Positions 17,156 to 26,647 of a DNA stretch of 64,000 nucleotides are shown one piece after another; position 1 is the first letter of the stretch; each line of letters opens with the position of its first letter. Source of the stretch: Novosphingobium sp. SG707 (lineage in GTDB: Bacteria > Pseudomonadota > Alphaproteobacteria > Sphingomonadales > Sphingomonadaceae); the NCBI RefSeq assembly GCF_012275515.1, contig NZ_JAAZQL010000003.1:502833-566832 (forward strand). The letters run 5' to 3'. Below the pieces are notes generated by a model. It saw nothing but the letters and a program-made list of their open reading frames with translations, was not told the DNA's origin and did not search any database. The position numbers were made by a program, and so were the translations under genes.

Positions 17156-18307
17156 TCAATCCTGATTATACAATTGCACGATATCGGCCAGCTTGCGCAC
17201 CAGCGCGGGGCGCATCGCGTGGTCGGTCTTGCCCAGCCGCACCACGGTCAGCTCCTGATCGGGCGAGACAATGACATATTGGCCGAGGTGGCCGATGGCG
17301 GCGAAGATATTGGCCTTGCCCCGTCCGGGGAAGAGTTCTTCCTCTCCGCTGGGCTGGTGCCGATTGAGCCAGATTTGCGCGCCATAGCCGGGGTTGTGCG
17401 GCGCGGGGCTCAGCATGAAGCCGACCCAATCCGAGGGCACGATGCGCGCGCCGTTGACCATGCCGTTGTTGCGCAGGAATTCGCCGAACCGGCCCCAGTC
17501 GCGGGCGGTGGCGTGGATCATGCTGCCCCCGATCAGGGTGCCTGCGGCGTCGAATTCGGGGGTGGCGCTGGTCATGCCGGCGGGCATGAAGAGGCGGCTG
17601 TGGAGATAGTCGCTGACGGCCTGTCGCCGGGCGGCCGGGTCGCGGCTGTCGGTCAGCGCGCGCGCGGCGATGTCGGCGAGGATGACGCTGGTGGCGGTGG
17701 AATATTCCCACCGGCTGCCCGGTTCGGCCACCAGCGGCTGGGCCTCGGCATAGGCGGCCATATCGTCGCGTCCGTCCAGCGCGAGCATGCGCACCGTGTC
17801 GGCATCGCCCGCAGGCGTGGTCGATTCGACATGGCGCAGGCCGGACCGCATTTGCAGCAATTGGCGCAGGGTGATCTCGCCGCGCGGGTCGCCGGGGCGC
17901 TGCCACGAAGGGACCGGGGCCGATTCGTCGAGCGTGAGCCGCCCGTCCGAAATCAGCAGGCCGATCAGCACTCCGGTGATCGTCTTGGACATCGACCAGC
18001 CGATCAGCTTGGTGTTCGGGCCATATCCGGGGGCATATCGCTCGGCCACGATTCGCCCGCGATGCATCACCACCAATGCGCGCGTTTCGCCCAGCATCGG
18101 ATCGGTGAACAATTCATCCACCGCGCGGGCCAGCGCTTCACGCGGAGCGCCGGGGCGCGTGCCGATGGCGGCCATAGCCTGCGCCGAGAGGGGCGATTCG
18201 GCTTTTTCCCCGCCGCCGCAGCCCGCCAGCAGGGCGAGCGAAAGCGCCACCAGCGGGGTTGGCAAGCGGCGCTTGGGCGCGATAAGGGGGGGGCGGCGCG
18301 TGACCAT
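17156..18307 (-). CDS. Lipoprotein serine hydrolase (beta-lactamase class C fold)
   Basis: From the ATG at 18307 the 383-residue protein opens with a lipoprotein signal ending LLAGC, with the lipidated Cys30. The catalytic SxxK is S105-M-S-K108 in GWSMSKTITG, and the downstream YSTATS segment takes the place of the class C Tyr motif. Such proteins are often esterases or peptidases rather than true beta-lactamases, and no resistance role is claimed. The open frame extends 70 codons further upstream without family likeness. It is divergent from a small membrane-anchored protein, with about 31 bases between starts. Confidence 0.85.
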   Translation of the reverse strand: MVTRRPPLIAPKRRLPTPLVALSLALLAGCGGGEKAESPLSAQAMAAIGTRPGAPREALARAVDELFTDPMLGETRALVVMHRGRIVAERYAPGYGPNTKLIGWSMSKTITGVLIGLLISDGRLTLDESAPVPSWQRPGDPRGEITLRQLLQMRSGLRHVESTTPAGDADTVRMLALDGRDDMAAYAEAQPLVAEPGSRWEYSTATSVILADIAARALTDSRDPAARRQAVSDYLHSRLFMPAGMTSATPEFDAAGTLIGGSMIHATARDWGRFGEFLRNNGMVNGARIVPSDWVGFMLSPAPHNPGYGAQIWLNRHQPSGEEELFPGRGKANIFAAIGHLGQYVIVSPDQELTVVRLGKTDHAMRPALVRKLADIVQLYNQD

Positions 18308-18338
18308 CACGATGCCTCCATGCGCAAGGTCGTTCCCG

Positions 18339-18713
18339 ATGGCAAGTTTCAAGCTCACATGGCAACGCGAAAGCACGGCCTCCGGTCGTGGCGTCCGGCT
18401 GAGGATTGTGCTTGTTCTGCTGGGTCTTGCGGGAATCACCGCGCTGGGGCTGGGCCTGTGGAAGGGGCCGCGTCTGGCCAAGGATGCGTTAACGGGCGCG
18501 TCCTTTGGCGCGCGCATCGCCTGCTCCTGCCGTTTTGTCGAAGGCCGCCCGCTCGATCAGTGCAAGAGCGATTTCGAGCCGGGCATGAGCATGGTGATGC
18601 TTTCGGCCGACGAGGGCGCGAAGAGCGTCACCGCGCGCGTTCCCCTGATCGCGGCTCAGACCGCCACTTTCCGCCCCGGCGAAGGCTGCGTGCTGGAGAA
18701 ATGGGAGCAGTAA
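18339..18713 (+). CDS. Small membrane-anchored protein of unknown function
   Basis: A 124-residue protein that I do not recognise. One transmembrane helix (about 22-41) is followed by a short exported domain with several Cys (62, 64, 75 and one near the C-terminus), suggesting disulfides in the periplasm. The start chosen is ATG 18339; ATG 18312 is in frame and would add nine residues. It is divergent from the serine hydrolase and convergent with mnmA, leaving three bases between stops. The tight divergent pairing suggests shared regulation with the hydrolase, but this is inference. Confidence 0.65.
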   Translation: MASFKLTWQRESTASGRGVRLRIVLVLLGLAGITALGLGLWKGPRLAKDALTGASFGARIACSCRFVEGRPLDQCKSDFEPGMSMVMLSADEGAKSVTARVPLIAAQTATFRPGEGCVLEKWEQ

Positions 18714-18716
18714 GCC

Positions 18717-19874
18717 TTAGGCGGCGAAGGTTTCCTCGATCCAGCCGCCGCCGATCACCCGGTCGCCCGCATAGATCACCGCCGCCTGTCCGGGGGCGAC
18801 ACCATATTCTGGGCTGGCAAAGCGGATCGTGGTATCGGCCCCGTCGCCCAGCGGCCCGTCCAGCGTCACCGGCACCGGCTTGGCCAGCGAGCGCACCTTG
18901 GCGGTCAGTTCGACGCCCTCCGGCACCGGCCCGATACGGTTGGTTTCGACAATCCGCGCCGCCGAGACCGCCAGCATCGCGCGCGGCCCCACCAGCACCC
19001 GCGCGCCCGGCGCATCAATGCCCACCACATAGACGGGCTCGGGCAGGCCGCCGATTTCAAGGCCCCGCCGCTGGCCCACGGTATAATGGATCACGCCGCG
19101 ATGATGGCCCAGCACCGCGCCGGTCTGGGCATGGACGATATCGCCGGGGCGCTCGCCCTCGGGGCGGATCTTGCGCACCACGCTGGCGTAATCGCCCTCG
19201 GGCACAAAGCAGATGTCCTGCGAATCGGGCTTGGCCGCGACCTTGAGGCCGAAATGGTCGGCCAGCTCGCGCACCTGCGTCTTGGGCAGGCCGCCAAGAG
19301 GGAAGCGCAGGAAGTCGAGCTGCGCCTCGGTGGTGGCGTAAAGGAAATAGGACTGGTCGCGCGCGGGATCGAGCGCGCGGTGCAATTCCGGCCCCGCCGC
19401 CCCCATCACGCGCCGCACATAATGCCCGGTGGCCAGACAATCGGCCCCAAGATCGCGCGCCATGGTCAAAAGATCGGTGAACTTTGGCCCCATGTTGCAG
19501 CGGATGCAGGGAATCGGCGTGCGCCCGTTGAGGTAATCTTCGGCAAAACGATCAACCACGCTTTCGCGAAATGCGGATTCATGGTCGTAAACATAATGCG
19601 CGATGCCAAGCCGGTCGGCCACCTCGCGCGCGTCGCGGATATCATCGCCCGCGCAGCACGCGCCCTTGCGTTTGACCGCCTCGCCATGATCGTAAAGCTG
19701 AAGCGTGATGCCGATCACCTCGGCCCCGCTGTGCGCGGCCAGAGCGGCCACCACGGATGAGTCTACACCCCCCGACATGGCGACAACGATTCGACGCATT
19801 TTTACATTTTGTCCAAGATCGAACAGATCAAGGAGCGCGGCGGGTGTTAACACAGAGGGGGAATCATGGGCCAT
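18717..19874 (-). CDS. mnmA: tRNA-specific 2-thiouridylase MnmA
   Basis: The enzyme activates U34 of Glu, Gln and Lys tRNAs with ATP and inserts sulfur. The 385-residue sequence has the PP-loop SGGVDS at residues 34-39, the catalytic Cys in [11 protein letters not shown] and the second Cys in [12 protein letters not shown]. The ATG at 19874 keeps an N-terminal extension ahead of the PP-loop, as in related alphaproteobacteria; the ATG at 19799, just before the PP-loop strand, is a shorter option. It is divergent from the two-gene sciP unit. Confidence 0.94.
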   Translation of the reverse strand: MAHDSPSVLTPAALLDLFDLGQNVKMRRIVVAMSGGVDSSVVAALAAHSGAEVIGITLQLYDHGEAVKRKGACCAGDDIRDAREVADRLGIAHYVYDHESAFRESVVDRFAEDYLNGRTPIPCIRCNMGPKFTDLLTMARDLGADCLATGHYVRRVMGAAGPELHRALDPARDQSYFLYATTEAQLDFLRFPLGGLPKTQVRELADHFGLKVAAKPDSQDICFVPEGDYASVVRKIRPEGERPGDIVHAQTGAVLGHHRGVIHYTVGQRRGLEIGGLPEPVYVVGIDAPGARVLVGPRAMLAVSAARIVETNRIGPVPEGVELTAKVRSLAKPVPVTLDGPLGDGADTTIRFASPEYGVAPGQAAVIYAGDRVIGGGWIEETFAA

Positions 19875-19976
19875 GATCGGCCCCATACACCCACCCGGCC
19901 CCAGCGCCAAATCGGCAGATTCTTGCCGCCCCGCGCCCCTAGGGAATGCGCCGGAGGGGACTGTTGCCTCCGGTTA

Positions 19977-20027
19977 AACATGGTCAACAAGTTGTAAATC
20001 GCGCCTTTACCGCCTCTTGACCATGTT
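19977..20027. promoter_or_regulatory. Inverted repeat between mnmA and the sciP unit
   Basis: Perfect 11-base arms AACATGGTCAA (19977-19987) and TTGACCATGTT (20017-20027) are separated by 29 bases, just upstream of the first gene of the sciP unit. It may be an operator or part of the promoter. No known regulator motif is matched with confidence, and the spacing does not fit the CtrA consensus. Confidence 0.5.
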
Positions 20028-20045
20028 GGGCCTATAACGTGTGCA

Positions 20046-20408
20046 ATGGAACTTCGATTTGATCATGAAGACTGGCTGGCCCAGTCCTTTGCGGCATCCT
20101 TTGCCACCGGCGTGGATGCGGGCCGGTCGGCGATGGACTGGCATGGGCTGGCCACAAGGCTGGCGGCGGCTCATGCGTTTCAGCGCGATTGCGGCGAGGC
20201 GCCGGCCATGCTGGCCGGGGGCAGTTTCGACCCCCACGTGGCGCGGCTCCTTCATGATTATGCACCGGTTTGGGACGACCTCAGTGCTTCCTGCAAAGGG
20301 GCTTTCCAAGATGTTAACCCTGTTTTTAGAGGGGTTCGAAAAACGATGTCTGGCATTGAATTCGGCGTTGCCGGTCCCCGTCATCCCGGCGATCGAGGAA
20401 TGAAATGA
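20046..20408 (+). CDS. Conserved-looking small protein upstream of sciP
   Basis: A 120-residue acidic soluble protein with no recognised domain. It has no signal peptide or membrane helix and is fairly rich in Ala, Asp and His. Its TGA (20406-20408) overlaps the sciP ATG (20405) by four bases, so the two are translationally coupled. This coupling to a cell-cycle regulator suggests a role near CtrA control, but nothing in the sequence proves it. The second frame over the same bases (from 20041) is rejected because it does not couple to sciP. Confidence 0.65.
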   Translation: MELRFDHEDWLAQSFAASFATGVDAGRSAMDWHGLATRLAAAHAFQRDCGEAPAMLAGGSFDPHVARLLHDYAPVWDDLSASCKGAFQDVNPVFRGVRKTMSGIEFGVAGPRHPGDRGMK

Positions 20409-20704
20409 TCGAGAACCAGAAAATCCGTCCGGCCATGGTCATTGGCCCGCTCGGCGAACCGCTCACGCTGGAATCGCTGCCGCCGCCCAACACCACGCGT
20501 TGGGTCGTGCGCCGCAAGGCCGAGGTTGTCGCAGCCGTCAACGGCGGCTTGCTGACCATCGATGAGGTCTGCGAGCGTTACAGCCTCACGCTCGAAGAAT
20601 TCGCCTCGTGGCAACGCGCGGTGGATCGTTCGGGGATGCAGGGCCTGCGCGTCACGCGGATTCAGCATTACCGCGATCTCTATGAGCGCCAGCTGAAATA
20701 TTGA
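20405..20704 (+). CDS. sciP: CtrA inhibitor SciP (DUF1153)
   Basis: A 99-residue helix-turn-helix protein that matches the SciP/DUF1153 family in length and in the central segment with TRWVVRRKAEVVAAV and ICERYSLT-like residues. In Caulobacter SciP binds CtrA and blocks transcription of CtrA targets late in the cell cycle. A small gene overlaps it upstream, and a strong hairpin follows. Its presence is one of the better taxonomic clues to an alphaproteobacterium. Confidence 0.92.
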   Translation: MIENQKIRPAMVIGPLGEPLTLESLPPPNTTRWVVRRKAEVVAAVNGGLLTIDEVCERYSLTLEEFASWQRAVDRSGMQGLRVTRIQHYRDLYERQLKY

Positions 20705-20746
20705 TAGGTTGAAATACCTGTCATCGGCCCGTTTCAGGGCTTGAAA

Positions 20747-20779
20747 GGGCGTGGGAGCGGGGGGCTCCTGCGCCCTTTT
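20747..20779 (+). terminator. Terminator downstream of sciP
   Basis: A G/C-rich stem, GGGCG plus GGGAGC on the left and GCTCC plus CGCCC on the right, is followed by TTTT at 20776-20779. It lies about 45 bases after the sciP stop and separates it from the RND pump operon. Confidence 0.75.
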
Positions 20780-20901
20780 GCTTATATTTGGCGCGATTGC
20801 ACGAAAAGCCCGCTTGCCTGAGGTGCTATACGCGAGTAATACGCTTGCCGCATGATCCGGGCGCAGACCCGGTTCGCAATACATATGGGGTGGTGAGCGA
20901 G

Positions 20902-22086
20902 ATGAATGTCGAGGCCAAGGTGAAGTCTGCCCAAATGGCACCGGCTTATGAAGGCGTCCTCGAAGGTGGGGAGGCCCAGCCTTTTCCGCGCGGCAAGGCG
21001 TTGATCGGGGCGGGGGCCGTGTTGCTGGCCGTCGGCGGCATCTGGGCCTACAGTCATCGCAACCCCGGCGGCGATGCCGCGCGCGCCAATCAGGCGCCCC
21101 TCGTCACCGTATCGGCCCCCGGCGTCACCACGGTCGCCGGCACGATCAATGCCAGCGGCGTGCTGGCCGCGCGCCATGACATGCCTGTGGGCGTGGTGGG
21201 CGAAGGCGGCACGGTGGTGCAGGTGCTGGTCGAACCGGGCGCGTGGGTAAAGCGCGGGCAGTTGCTGGCCGTGATCGACCGTCAGGTGCAGAACCAGCAG
21301 CAGGCCAGCAGCAACGCCAATATCGGCGTGGCGCAGGCCGATGCGCGCATCGCGCAGGCCAATCTGGACCGCGGGCTGAAACTGGTGGCCAATGGGTTCA
21401 TTTCGAACGCCGACATCGACAAGCTGACCGCCGTGCGCGATGCGGCCAATGCGCGGGTGCGCGTGGCGCAGGCGCAATTGGGCGAAATGCAGGCCAAGAT
21501 CCGCCGGCTGAACATTGTCGCACCCGCCGACGGCCTCGTGCTTGACCGCGCGCTCGAGGTGGGTCAGGTGGTTAGCCCCGGCAATGGCGTGCTGTTCCGC
21601 ATTGCGGACAAGGGCGAGATGGAAATGCGCGCCCGCCTGTCGGAAAGCGATCTGGCGCATCTGGCGCTGGGGCAGGAGGTCAAGGTGCGACCTGTGGGTT
21701 CGGAGCGCGAATTTGTCGGCCATGTCTGGCAGGTCTCGCCGGTGATCGACCCGGCCACGCGGCAGGGGATCGCGCGGATCGCGCTGCCCTATGACCGCGA
21801 CATCCGCCCCGGCGGCTTTGCCAGCGCGGAAATCCGCAGCGGTTCGATGTCGGCGCCTTTGCTGCCCGAATCGGCGCTGCAGGCCGATGCGCAGGGCAGC
21901 TATGTCTATGTCGTGACCGGCGACAACAAGGCGGTGCGCCGCCGGGTCAAGGTGGCGATGGTGACCGAAAAGGGCGTGGCCATTGCCTCTGGCCTTTCGG
22001 GCGTCGAACGGGTGGTGCTGCGTGCAGGCGCCTTCCTGACCGAGGGCGAAACGGTCAATCCGCGCAGCCAGCCCAACCAGCCGTAA
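20902..22086 (+). CDS. RND efflux periplasmic adaptor (membrane fusion protein)
   Basis: The 394-residue protein has one N-terminal membrane helix (about 33-50), then the lipoyl and barrel domains. A helical hairpin of about 75 residues, with an Ala/Gln-rich heptad pattern, lies around residues 130-200. This is the HlyD/AcrA-type adaptor that links inner-membrane pump to outer-membrane channel. ATG 20902, preceded by GAGCGAG, is taken as the start; the frame opens at 20788 without family likeness. It is followed 13 bases later by the pump gene. No outer-membrane channel gene is present nearby. Confidence 0.92.
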   Translation: MNVEAKVKSAQMAPAYEGVLEGGEAQPFPRGKALIGAGAVLLAVGGIWAYSHRNPGGDAARANQAPLVTVSAPGVTTVAGTINASGVLAARHDMPVGVVGEGGTVVQVLVEPGAWVKRGQLLAVIDRQVQNQQQASSNANIGVAQADARIAQANLDRGLKLVANGFISNADIDKLTAVRDAANARVRVAQAQLGEMQAKIRRLNIVAPADGLVLDRALEVGQVVSPGNGVLFRIADKGEMEMRARLSESDLAHLALGQEVKVRPVGSEREFVGHVWQVSPVIDPATRQGIARIALPYDRDIRPGGFASAEIRSGSMSAPLLPESALQADAQGSYVYVVTGDNKAVRRRVKVAMVTEKGVAIASGLSGVERVVLRAGAFLTEGETVNPRSQPNQP

Positions 22087-22099
22087 GGGGATCGGAGCG

Positions 22100-25000
22100 A
22101 TGAACTTCCGCAATCTTTCGGCATGGTCGATCCGGCATCCGGTGGTGCCCATTGTCATCTTTGTGGCCATGATGCTGATGGGTATCATCAGCTTTGCCCG
22201 GATGGAGGTCCAGGACCAGCCCGACATCGAATTTCCCATCGTGGTGGTTTCGATCACCCAGCCGGGCGCCGCCCCGACCGAAATCGAGACCCAGATCACG
22301 CAGCGCATCGAAGGCGCGGTGCGCACGATTTCGGGGGTTTCCTCGATCAGCTCGACCGCGTCGGAAGGCAACAGCCAGACGATGGTGGAATTCCAGCTGG
22401 GCGAGGACATCAACGCCGCGGTGGCCGAGGTGAAGAACGCGGTCGATCAGGCGCGCGGTAATCTGCCCGACGGCATCCTTGAGCCGCAGGTGTTCAAGGT
22501 GAACACCTCGAGCAACCCCATCGCCTATTTTGCGGTTTCCGCCGAGGACATGACCATCGAGCAGCTCTCGTGGTTCATCGACGACACGGTGGCGCGGCGC
22601 CTGCTGGGTGTGGAGGGTGTGGCCGAAATCAAGCGCAACGGCGGCGTCAACCGCGAAATTCTCGTCACGCTCGACCCGGCGCGGATGCAGGCATTCGGCG
22701 TCACCGCGCCGCAGGTCAATGCGGCGCTGCGTGCGCTTAACCTGAATGCGGCGGGCGGCAAGGCGGAAATCGGCGGCACGCGCCAATCGGTGCGCGTGCT
22801 GGGCAATGCGCAGGACGCCTTTGCGCTGAGCCAGGCCGATATTCCGGTGGCGGGGCGCGTGGTGAAACTGGCCGATATTGCCACGGTGCGCGACGCATGG
22901 GGCGAAATCACCTCGCTGGGCAAGGTGAACGGCAAGCAGGTCGTCACCTTCTCCATCGCACGCGCACGCGGGGCCTCGGACGTGTCGGTCTATGACAAGT
23001 CGATGGTCGAGCTGGACAAGATCGCCAAGGAGCGGCCCGGCGTCCATTTCACCGAATTGTTCAATCAGGTTTCCTATACCAAGAAGCAATATGAATCCTC
23101 GATGGAATCCATGGTCGAGGGCGCCGTTCTGGCGGTGATCGTGGTGTTCTTCTTCCTGCGCGACTGGCGCGCCACGGTGGTGTCGGCCATCGCCATCCCG
23201 CTTTCGGCCATCCCCACCTTCTGGTTCATGAAGGTGTGGTTCGGCTTCACGCTCAACACGATGAGCCTGCTGGCGCTAGGCTTGGTCGCGGGCGTGCTGG
23301 TGGACGATGCGATCGTGGAAATCGAGAACATCGTCCGGCATATGCGCATGGGCAAGACCGCCTATCAGGCCGCGATTGATGCCGCCGACGAAATCGGTCT
23401 GGCGGTGGTGGCGACCACCTGCTCGATTGCGGCAGTGTTTTTGCCGGTCGGGCTGATGCCGGGCGTATCGGGAGCATTTTTCAAGAATTTCGGTCTTACG
23501 GTGGTGGTCTCGGTGCTGATGTCGCTAGCCGTGGCCCGCATGATCACGCCGATGGTGGCGGCCTATTTCCTGAAAAGCCACGGCCATGCCGAACATGGCG
23601 GCGGGCGGATGATGGATTACTATCTGCGCGTGCTGCACTGGTCGCTGGACGTTTCGGGCGCGCGGGCGCTGCGGGCGCGGCTGCTGGCGGAAAAGGGGGA
23701 TCTGTCGTGGCGTGACCATCTGCGCGCGCGGATGCGCGATCATCGCATCTGGATGATCGGCGTCGCCTTGGGCTGTTTCGCGCTGACCATTGTGCTGTTC
23801 ATTTCCATGCCCACGGCAATGTTCCCCGATGAGAACAGCGATTTCACCCAACTCCGCATCGAAATGGTGCCCGGCACCACGCTGGCCCAGACCGAGGCGG
23901 TGGCCGATGAGGTGGCCAATATCGTGCGCCGGCGGCCCGAGGCCGATCAGGTGCTCGAACGGGTGAATGAGGGCAACGCCCGCGTGATGATCATGCTGAA
24001 AAAGGATCGCAAGATCCACACCAAGCAGTTCGAGCGTGAAGTCACCCCCACCGTGCAGGGCATTGCCGATGCGCGCATCACCTTCCAGGCCAGCAACAAT
24101 GGCGGTTCCTCGACCGGACGCGGGCTGGAAATCATGCTGTCCAGCTCGGACCCGGCGCTGCTGGACCAGACGGCGGCGCAATTGGTTGAGCAGATGAAGG
24201 GGATGCACGAACTGGTGGCCCCGCGCATTTCGGGCGACATGCGCCGCCCCGAAGTGGTGATTGTGCCGCATATGGATCTGGCCGCCAGCCTTGGCATCTC
24301 GACCTCCTCGCTCAGCCAGGCGATCCGCATCGCCACGATCGGCGAGATCGACCAGAACGCGGCCAAATTCTCGCTCTCCGACCGTCAGGTGCCGATTCGC
24401 GTGCGCCTGCCCGAGGAAGCGCGGCGCGACCTGTCGAACATCGCCAATCTGCCGGTGCCCACCGCTTCGGGCGGCTCGGTGCCCTTGAGCCGCGTGGCCG
24501 ACATCACCTTCGGTTCCGGCCCCTCGACCATCCAGCGCTACAATCAGGAGCGCCGCATCTTCATCGGTGCGGATCTGGCGCCGGGCGTGGTCAAGGGCGA
24601 TGCGGAAAACAAGGTCAAGGCGCTGCCGATCATGAAGAACCTGCCCGCAGGTGTGTCGAACACCGCCTATGGCGAGGCCAAGTGGCAGCAGGAAATGATC
24701 GTCAATCTGGCGCTGGCGGTGCCGGCGGGGATCGGGCTGGTGTTTGCGGTGCTGGTGCTGCTCTATCACCGGGTCGTCTCGCCGCTGGTGAATATGGCCT
24801 CGCTGTTTCTGGCGCCTTTGGGCGGGCTGCTCTTGCTGGCGCTGCTCGACATGCCGATCTCGATGCCGGTCTATATCGGCATCCTGATGCTGTTCGGAAT
24901 TGTGGCGAAAAACTCGATCCTGCTGATCGACTTTGCCATCGAGGAAATGCAGCGCGGCACGCCCAAGTTCGACGCCATCATCGAGGCGGGCCACAAGCGC

Positions 25001-25279
25001 GCCCAGCCCATCGTGATGACGACGGTGGCGATGACGGCGGGGATGATCCCGGCGGCCATGTCGCTTTCGGGCGATGCGGCGTTTCGCGCGCCCATGGGCG
25101 TGGTGGTGATCGGCGGGCTGACGCTTTCCACGGTGCTGACGCTGCTGATTGTGCCTGCCGCCTTCAGTCTGGCCGACGGGTTTGAGAAACGGATCGGCCC
25201 GAAACTGCGCCGCGGATTGCTGACTTATGAACCTGAGCATGGACGCGATGCTCATGCTGGAGTAACCCCGGCCGAGTGA
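22100..25279 (+). CDS. RND efflux transporter permease (HAE1-type)
   Basis: A 1059-residue inner-membrane proton antiporter with the twelve-helix RND plan: TM1 near 10-30, two large periplasmic domains, and helices around 335-470 and 860-1030. The paired Asp residues of TM4 that relay protons are present in GVLVDDAIVEIEN (about residue 400). It should pump hydrophobic or amphiphilic compounds together with the adaptor encoded just upstream. Substrates cannot be inferred. The TGA overlaps the GTG of the DUF445 gene by three bases, extending the operon. Confidence 0.95.
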   Translation: MNFRNLSAWSIRHPVVPIVIFVAMMLMGIISFARMEVQDQPDIEFPIVVVSITQPGAAPTEIETQITQRIEGAVRTISGVSSISSTASEGNSQTMVEFQLGEDINAAVAEVKNAVDQARGNLPDGILEPQVFKVNTSSNPIAYFAVSAEDMTIEQLSWFIDDTVARRLLGVEGVAEIKRNGGVNREILVTLDPARMQAFGVTAPQVNAALRALNLNAAGGKAEIGGTRQSVRVLGNAQDAFALSQADIPVAGRVVKLADIATVRDAWGEITSLGKVNGKQVVTFSIARARGASDVSVYDKSMVELDKIAKERPGVHFTELFNQVSYTKKQYESSMESMVEGAVLAVIVVFFFLRDWRATVVSAIAIPLSAIPTFWFMKVWFGFTLNTMSLLALGLVAGVLVDDAIVEIENIVRHMRMGKTAYQAAIDAADEIGLAVVATTCSIAAVFLPVGLMPGVSGAFFKNFGLTVVVSVLMSLAVARMITPMVAAYFLKSHGHAEHGGGRMMDYYLRVLHWSLDVSGARALRARLLAEKGDLSWRDHLRARMRDHRIWMIGVALGCFALTIVLFISMPTAMFPDENSDFTQLRIEMVPGTTLAQTEAVADEVANIVRRRPEADQVLERVNEGNARVMIMLKKDRKIHTKQFEREVTPTVQGIADARITFQASNNGGSSTGRGLEIMLSSSDPALLDQTAAQLVEQMKGMHELVAPRISGDMRRPEVVIVPHMDLAASLGISTSSLSQAIRIATIGEIDQNAAKFSLSDRQVPIRVRLPEEARRDLSNIANLPVPTASGGSVPLSRVADITFGSGPSTIQRYNQERRIFIGADLAPGVVKGDAENKVKALPIMKNLPAGVSNTAYGEAKWQQEMIVNLALAVPAGIGLVFAVLVLLYHRVVSPLVNMASLFLAPLGGLLLLALLDMPISMPVYIGILMLFGIVAKNSILLIDFAIEEMQRGTPKFDAIIEAGHKRAQPIVMTTVAMTAGMIPAAMSLSGDAAFRAPMGVVVIGGLTLSTVLTLLIVPAAFSLADGFEKRIGPKLRRGLLTYEPEHGRDAHAGVTPAE

Positions 25280-26577
25280 GACAGGAACGCAGTCTGTGGT
25301 GGTCGCTGGGGCGCTGGCTGGGCGTGGAGAGCGAGCCGCGCAACCGGCAGGCCGCCCGCGTGCGCTGGCTGGCGCATGGGCTGCTGGTGGGCATGGCGGG
25401 GCTTTACCTGCTCTCGCGCCATTTCATGCCGGCGCATCCGGGCTGGGAATGGGTCAAGTCCTTTGCCGAAGCCGCGATGGTGGGCGCGCTGGCCGATTGG
25501 TTCGCGGTGACAGCGCTGTTTCGCCATCCCATGGGTTTGCCCATCCCGCATACCGCGATCATCCCGGCCAAGAAGGACCAGATTGCCGAGAGCATGGCGG
25601 GGTTCCTTCGCGCCAATTTCCTGACGCCCCAGGTGGTGGCGCGGCGTTTGTCGGGGCTGGATGTGGCCGGGGCGCTGGGCGGCTTTCTGACCGATCCGGG
25701 CGAAGGGGCGGGAGCGGGCGAACCGCGCCTGCGTCAGGGGGCGGCGGGGCTGCTGGGCGACATGCTGCAATCGCTGCCGGGCGAACAATTGGGCGATATG
25801 CTCAAATCCACCGTGCGCGGGCAATTGGAGCGGCTCGATCTGGCGCCCTTGCTGGGGCAATTGCTGGAAGGGGCGATGGCCGACGGCCGCCATCGCGGCG
25901 TGATCGAGGCCATGCTGCGCTGGACGGGGATCACGCTGGAGGCCAATGAGGATATCCTGCGCCGGATGATCCATGACCGCGCGCATACGCTGCTGCGCTG
26001 GACCGGGCTGGACGAGACATTGGCCAATACGATCCTGGATGGGCTGTATAAGCTGCTGGCCGAATGCATTGTCGATCCGCACCATCCGCTGCGGACCAAG
26101 CTGGAGGATCTGCTGGCGGGTCTGGCCCATGATCTGCGCCATGATCCGGCGATGCAGGCCAAGGTGGCGCGGATGAAGGGCGAGATTTTGGCCAATCGCG
26201 CCATGGGGGCGTGGATCGACGGCTTGTGGGAACGCGCGCGCGGCGCGGCGCTCGACGCGCTGAGCCATCCGGGCGGGTTGTTGCAGGGGCGGATGGGCGC
26301 GGGCCTTGCCGGATTTGGTGCAGGGCTGCAGACCGACGCCCGCCTGCGCCATCAGGTTAACCGATTCGCGCGCCGTTCGCTGGCGGGGCTGGCCGTGCGG
26401 CATGGGGCGGGCATTGTGAAACTGGTGTCGGACACGGTGCGCCGGTGGGATGCGCGTACCGTTTCGGAACGGATCGAGGGCGCGGTGGGGCGCGATCTGC
26501 AATTTATCCGCATCAATGGCACGCTGGTCGGTGGAATCGTCGGATTGCTGCTTCACTCTATAGAGAAGCTAATATAG
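25276..26577 (+). CDS. DUF445 family membrane protein
   Basis: The 433-residue protein matches DUF445: N-terminal and C-terminal hydrophobic segments (about 33-60 and 412-430) flank a long helical region. The early motif AEAAMVGALADWFAVTALFRHPMG is characteristic. The start is GTG at 25276, overlapping the TGA of the RND permease gene as GTGA, so it is probably translated by reinitiation. The family is of unknown function and membrane-bound. Its position at the end of an efflux operon is uncommon in my knowledge and may point to a role in membrane stress, but that is inference. Confidence 0.87.
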   Translation: MRQERSLWWSLGRWLGVESEPRNRQAARVRWLAHGLLVGMAGLYLLSRHFMPAHPGWEWVKSFAEAAMVGALADWFAVTALFRHPMGLPIPHTAIIPAKKDQIAESMAGFLRANFLTPQVVARRLSGLDVAGALGGFLTDPGEGAGAGEPRLRQGAAGLLGDMLQSLPGEQLGDMLKSTVRGQLERLDLAPLLGQLLEGAMADGRHRGVIEAMLRWTGITLEANEDILRRMIHDRAHTLLRWTGLDETLANTILDGLYKLLAECIVDPHHPLRTKLEDLLAGLAHDLRHDPAMQAKVARMKGEILANRAMGAWIDGLWERARGAALDALSHPGGLLQGRMGAGLAGFGAGLQTDARLRHQVNRFARRSLAGLAVRHGAGIVKLVSDTVRRWDARTVSERIEGAVGRDLQFIRINGTLVGGIVGLLLHSIEKLI

Positions 26578-26647
26578 GAACGATTTTGCACGTCATGCGT
26601 TGATGCTTGCAATCTGTGATGCGCAGATAAGCGGGATTACAGGCCCT

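Noticed and set aside
17174..19246. Plus-strand open frame of 690 codons spanning the serine hydrolase and mnmA
   Set aside because: It crosses two well-supported minus-strand genes and a plus-strand gene, and its composition is typical of a shadow frame.
20041..20403. Alternative plus-strand frame over the gene upstream of sciP
   Set aside because: It has Trp/Arg-rich shadow composition and does not overlap the sciP start as ATGA, whereas the frame from 20046 does.
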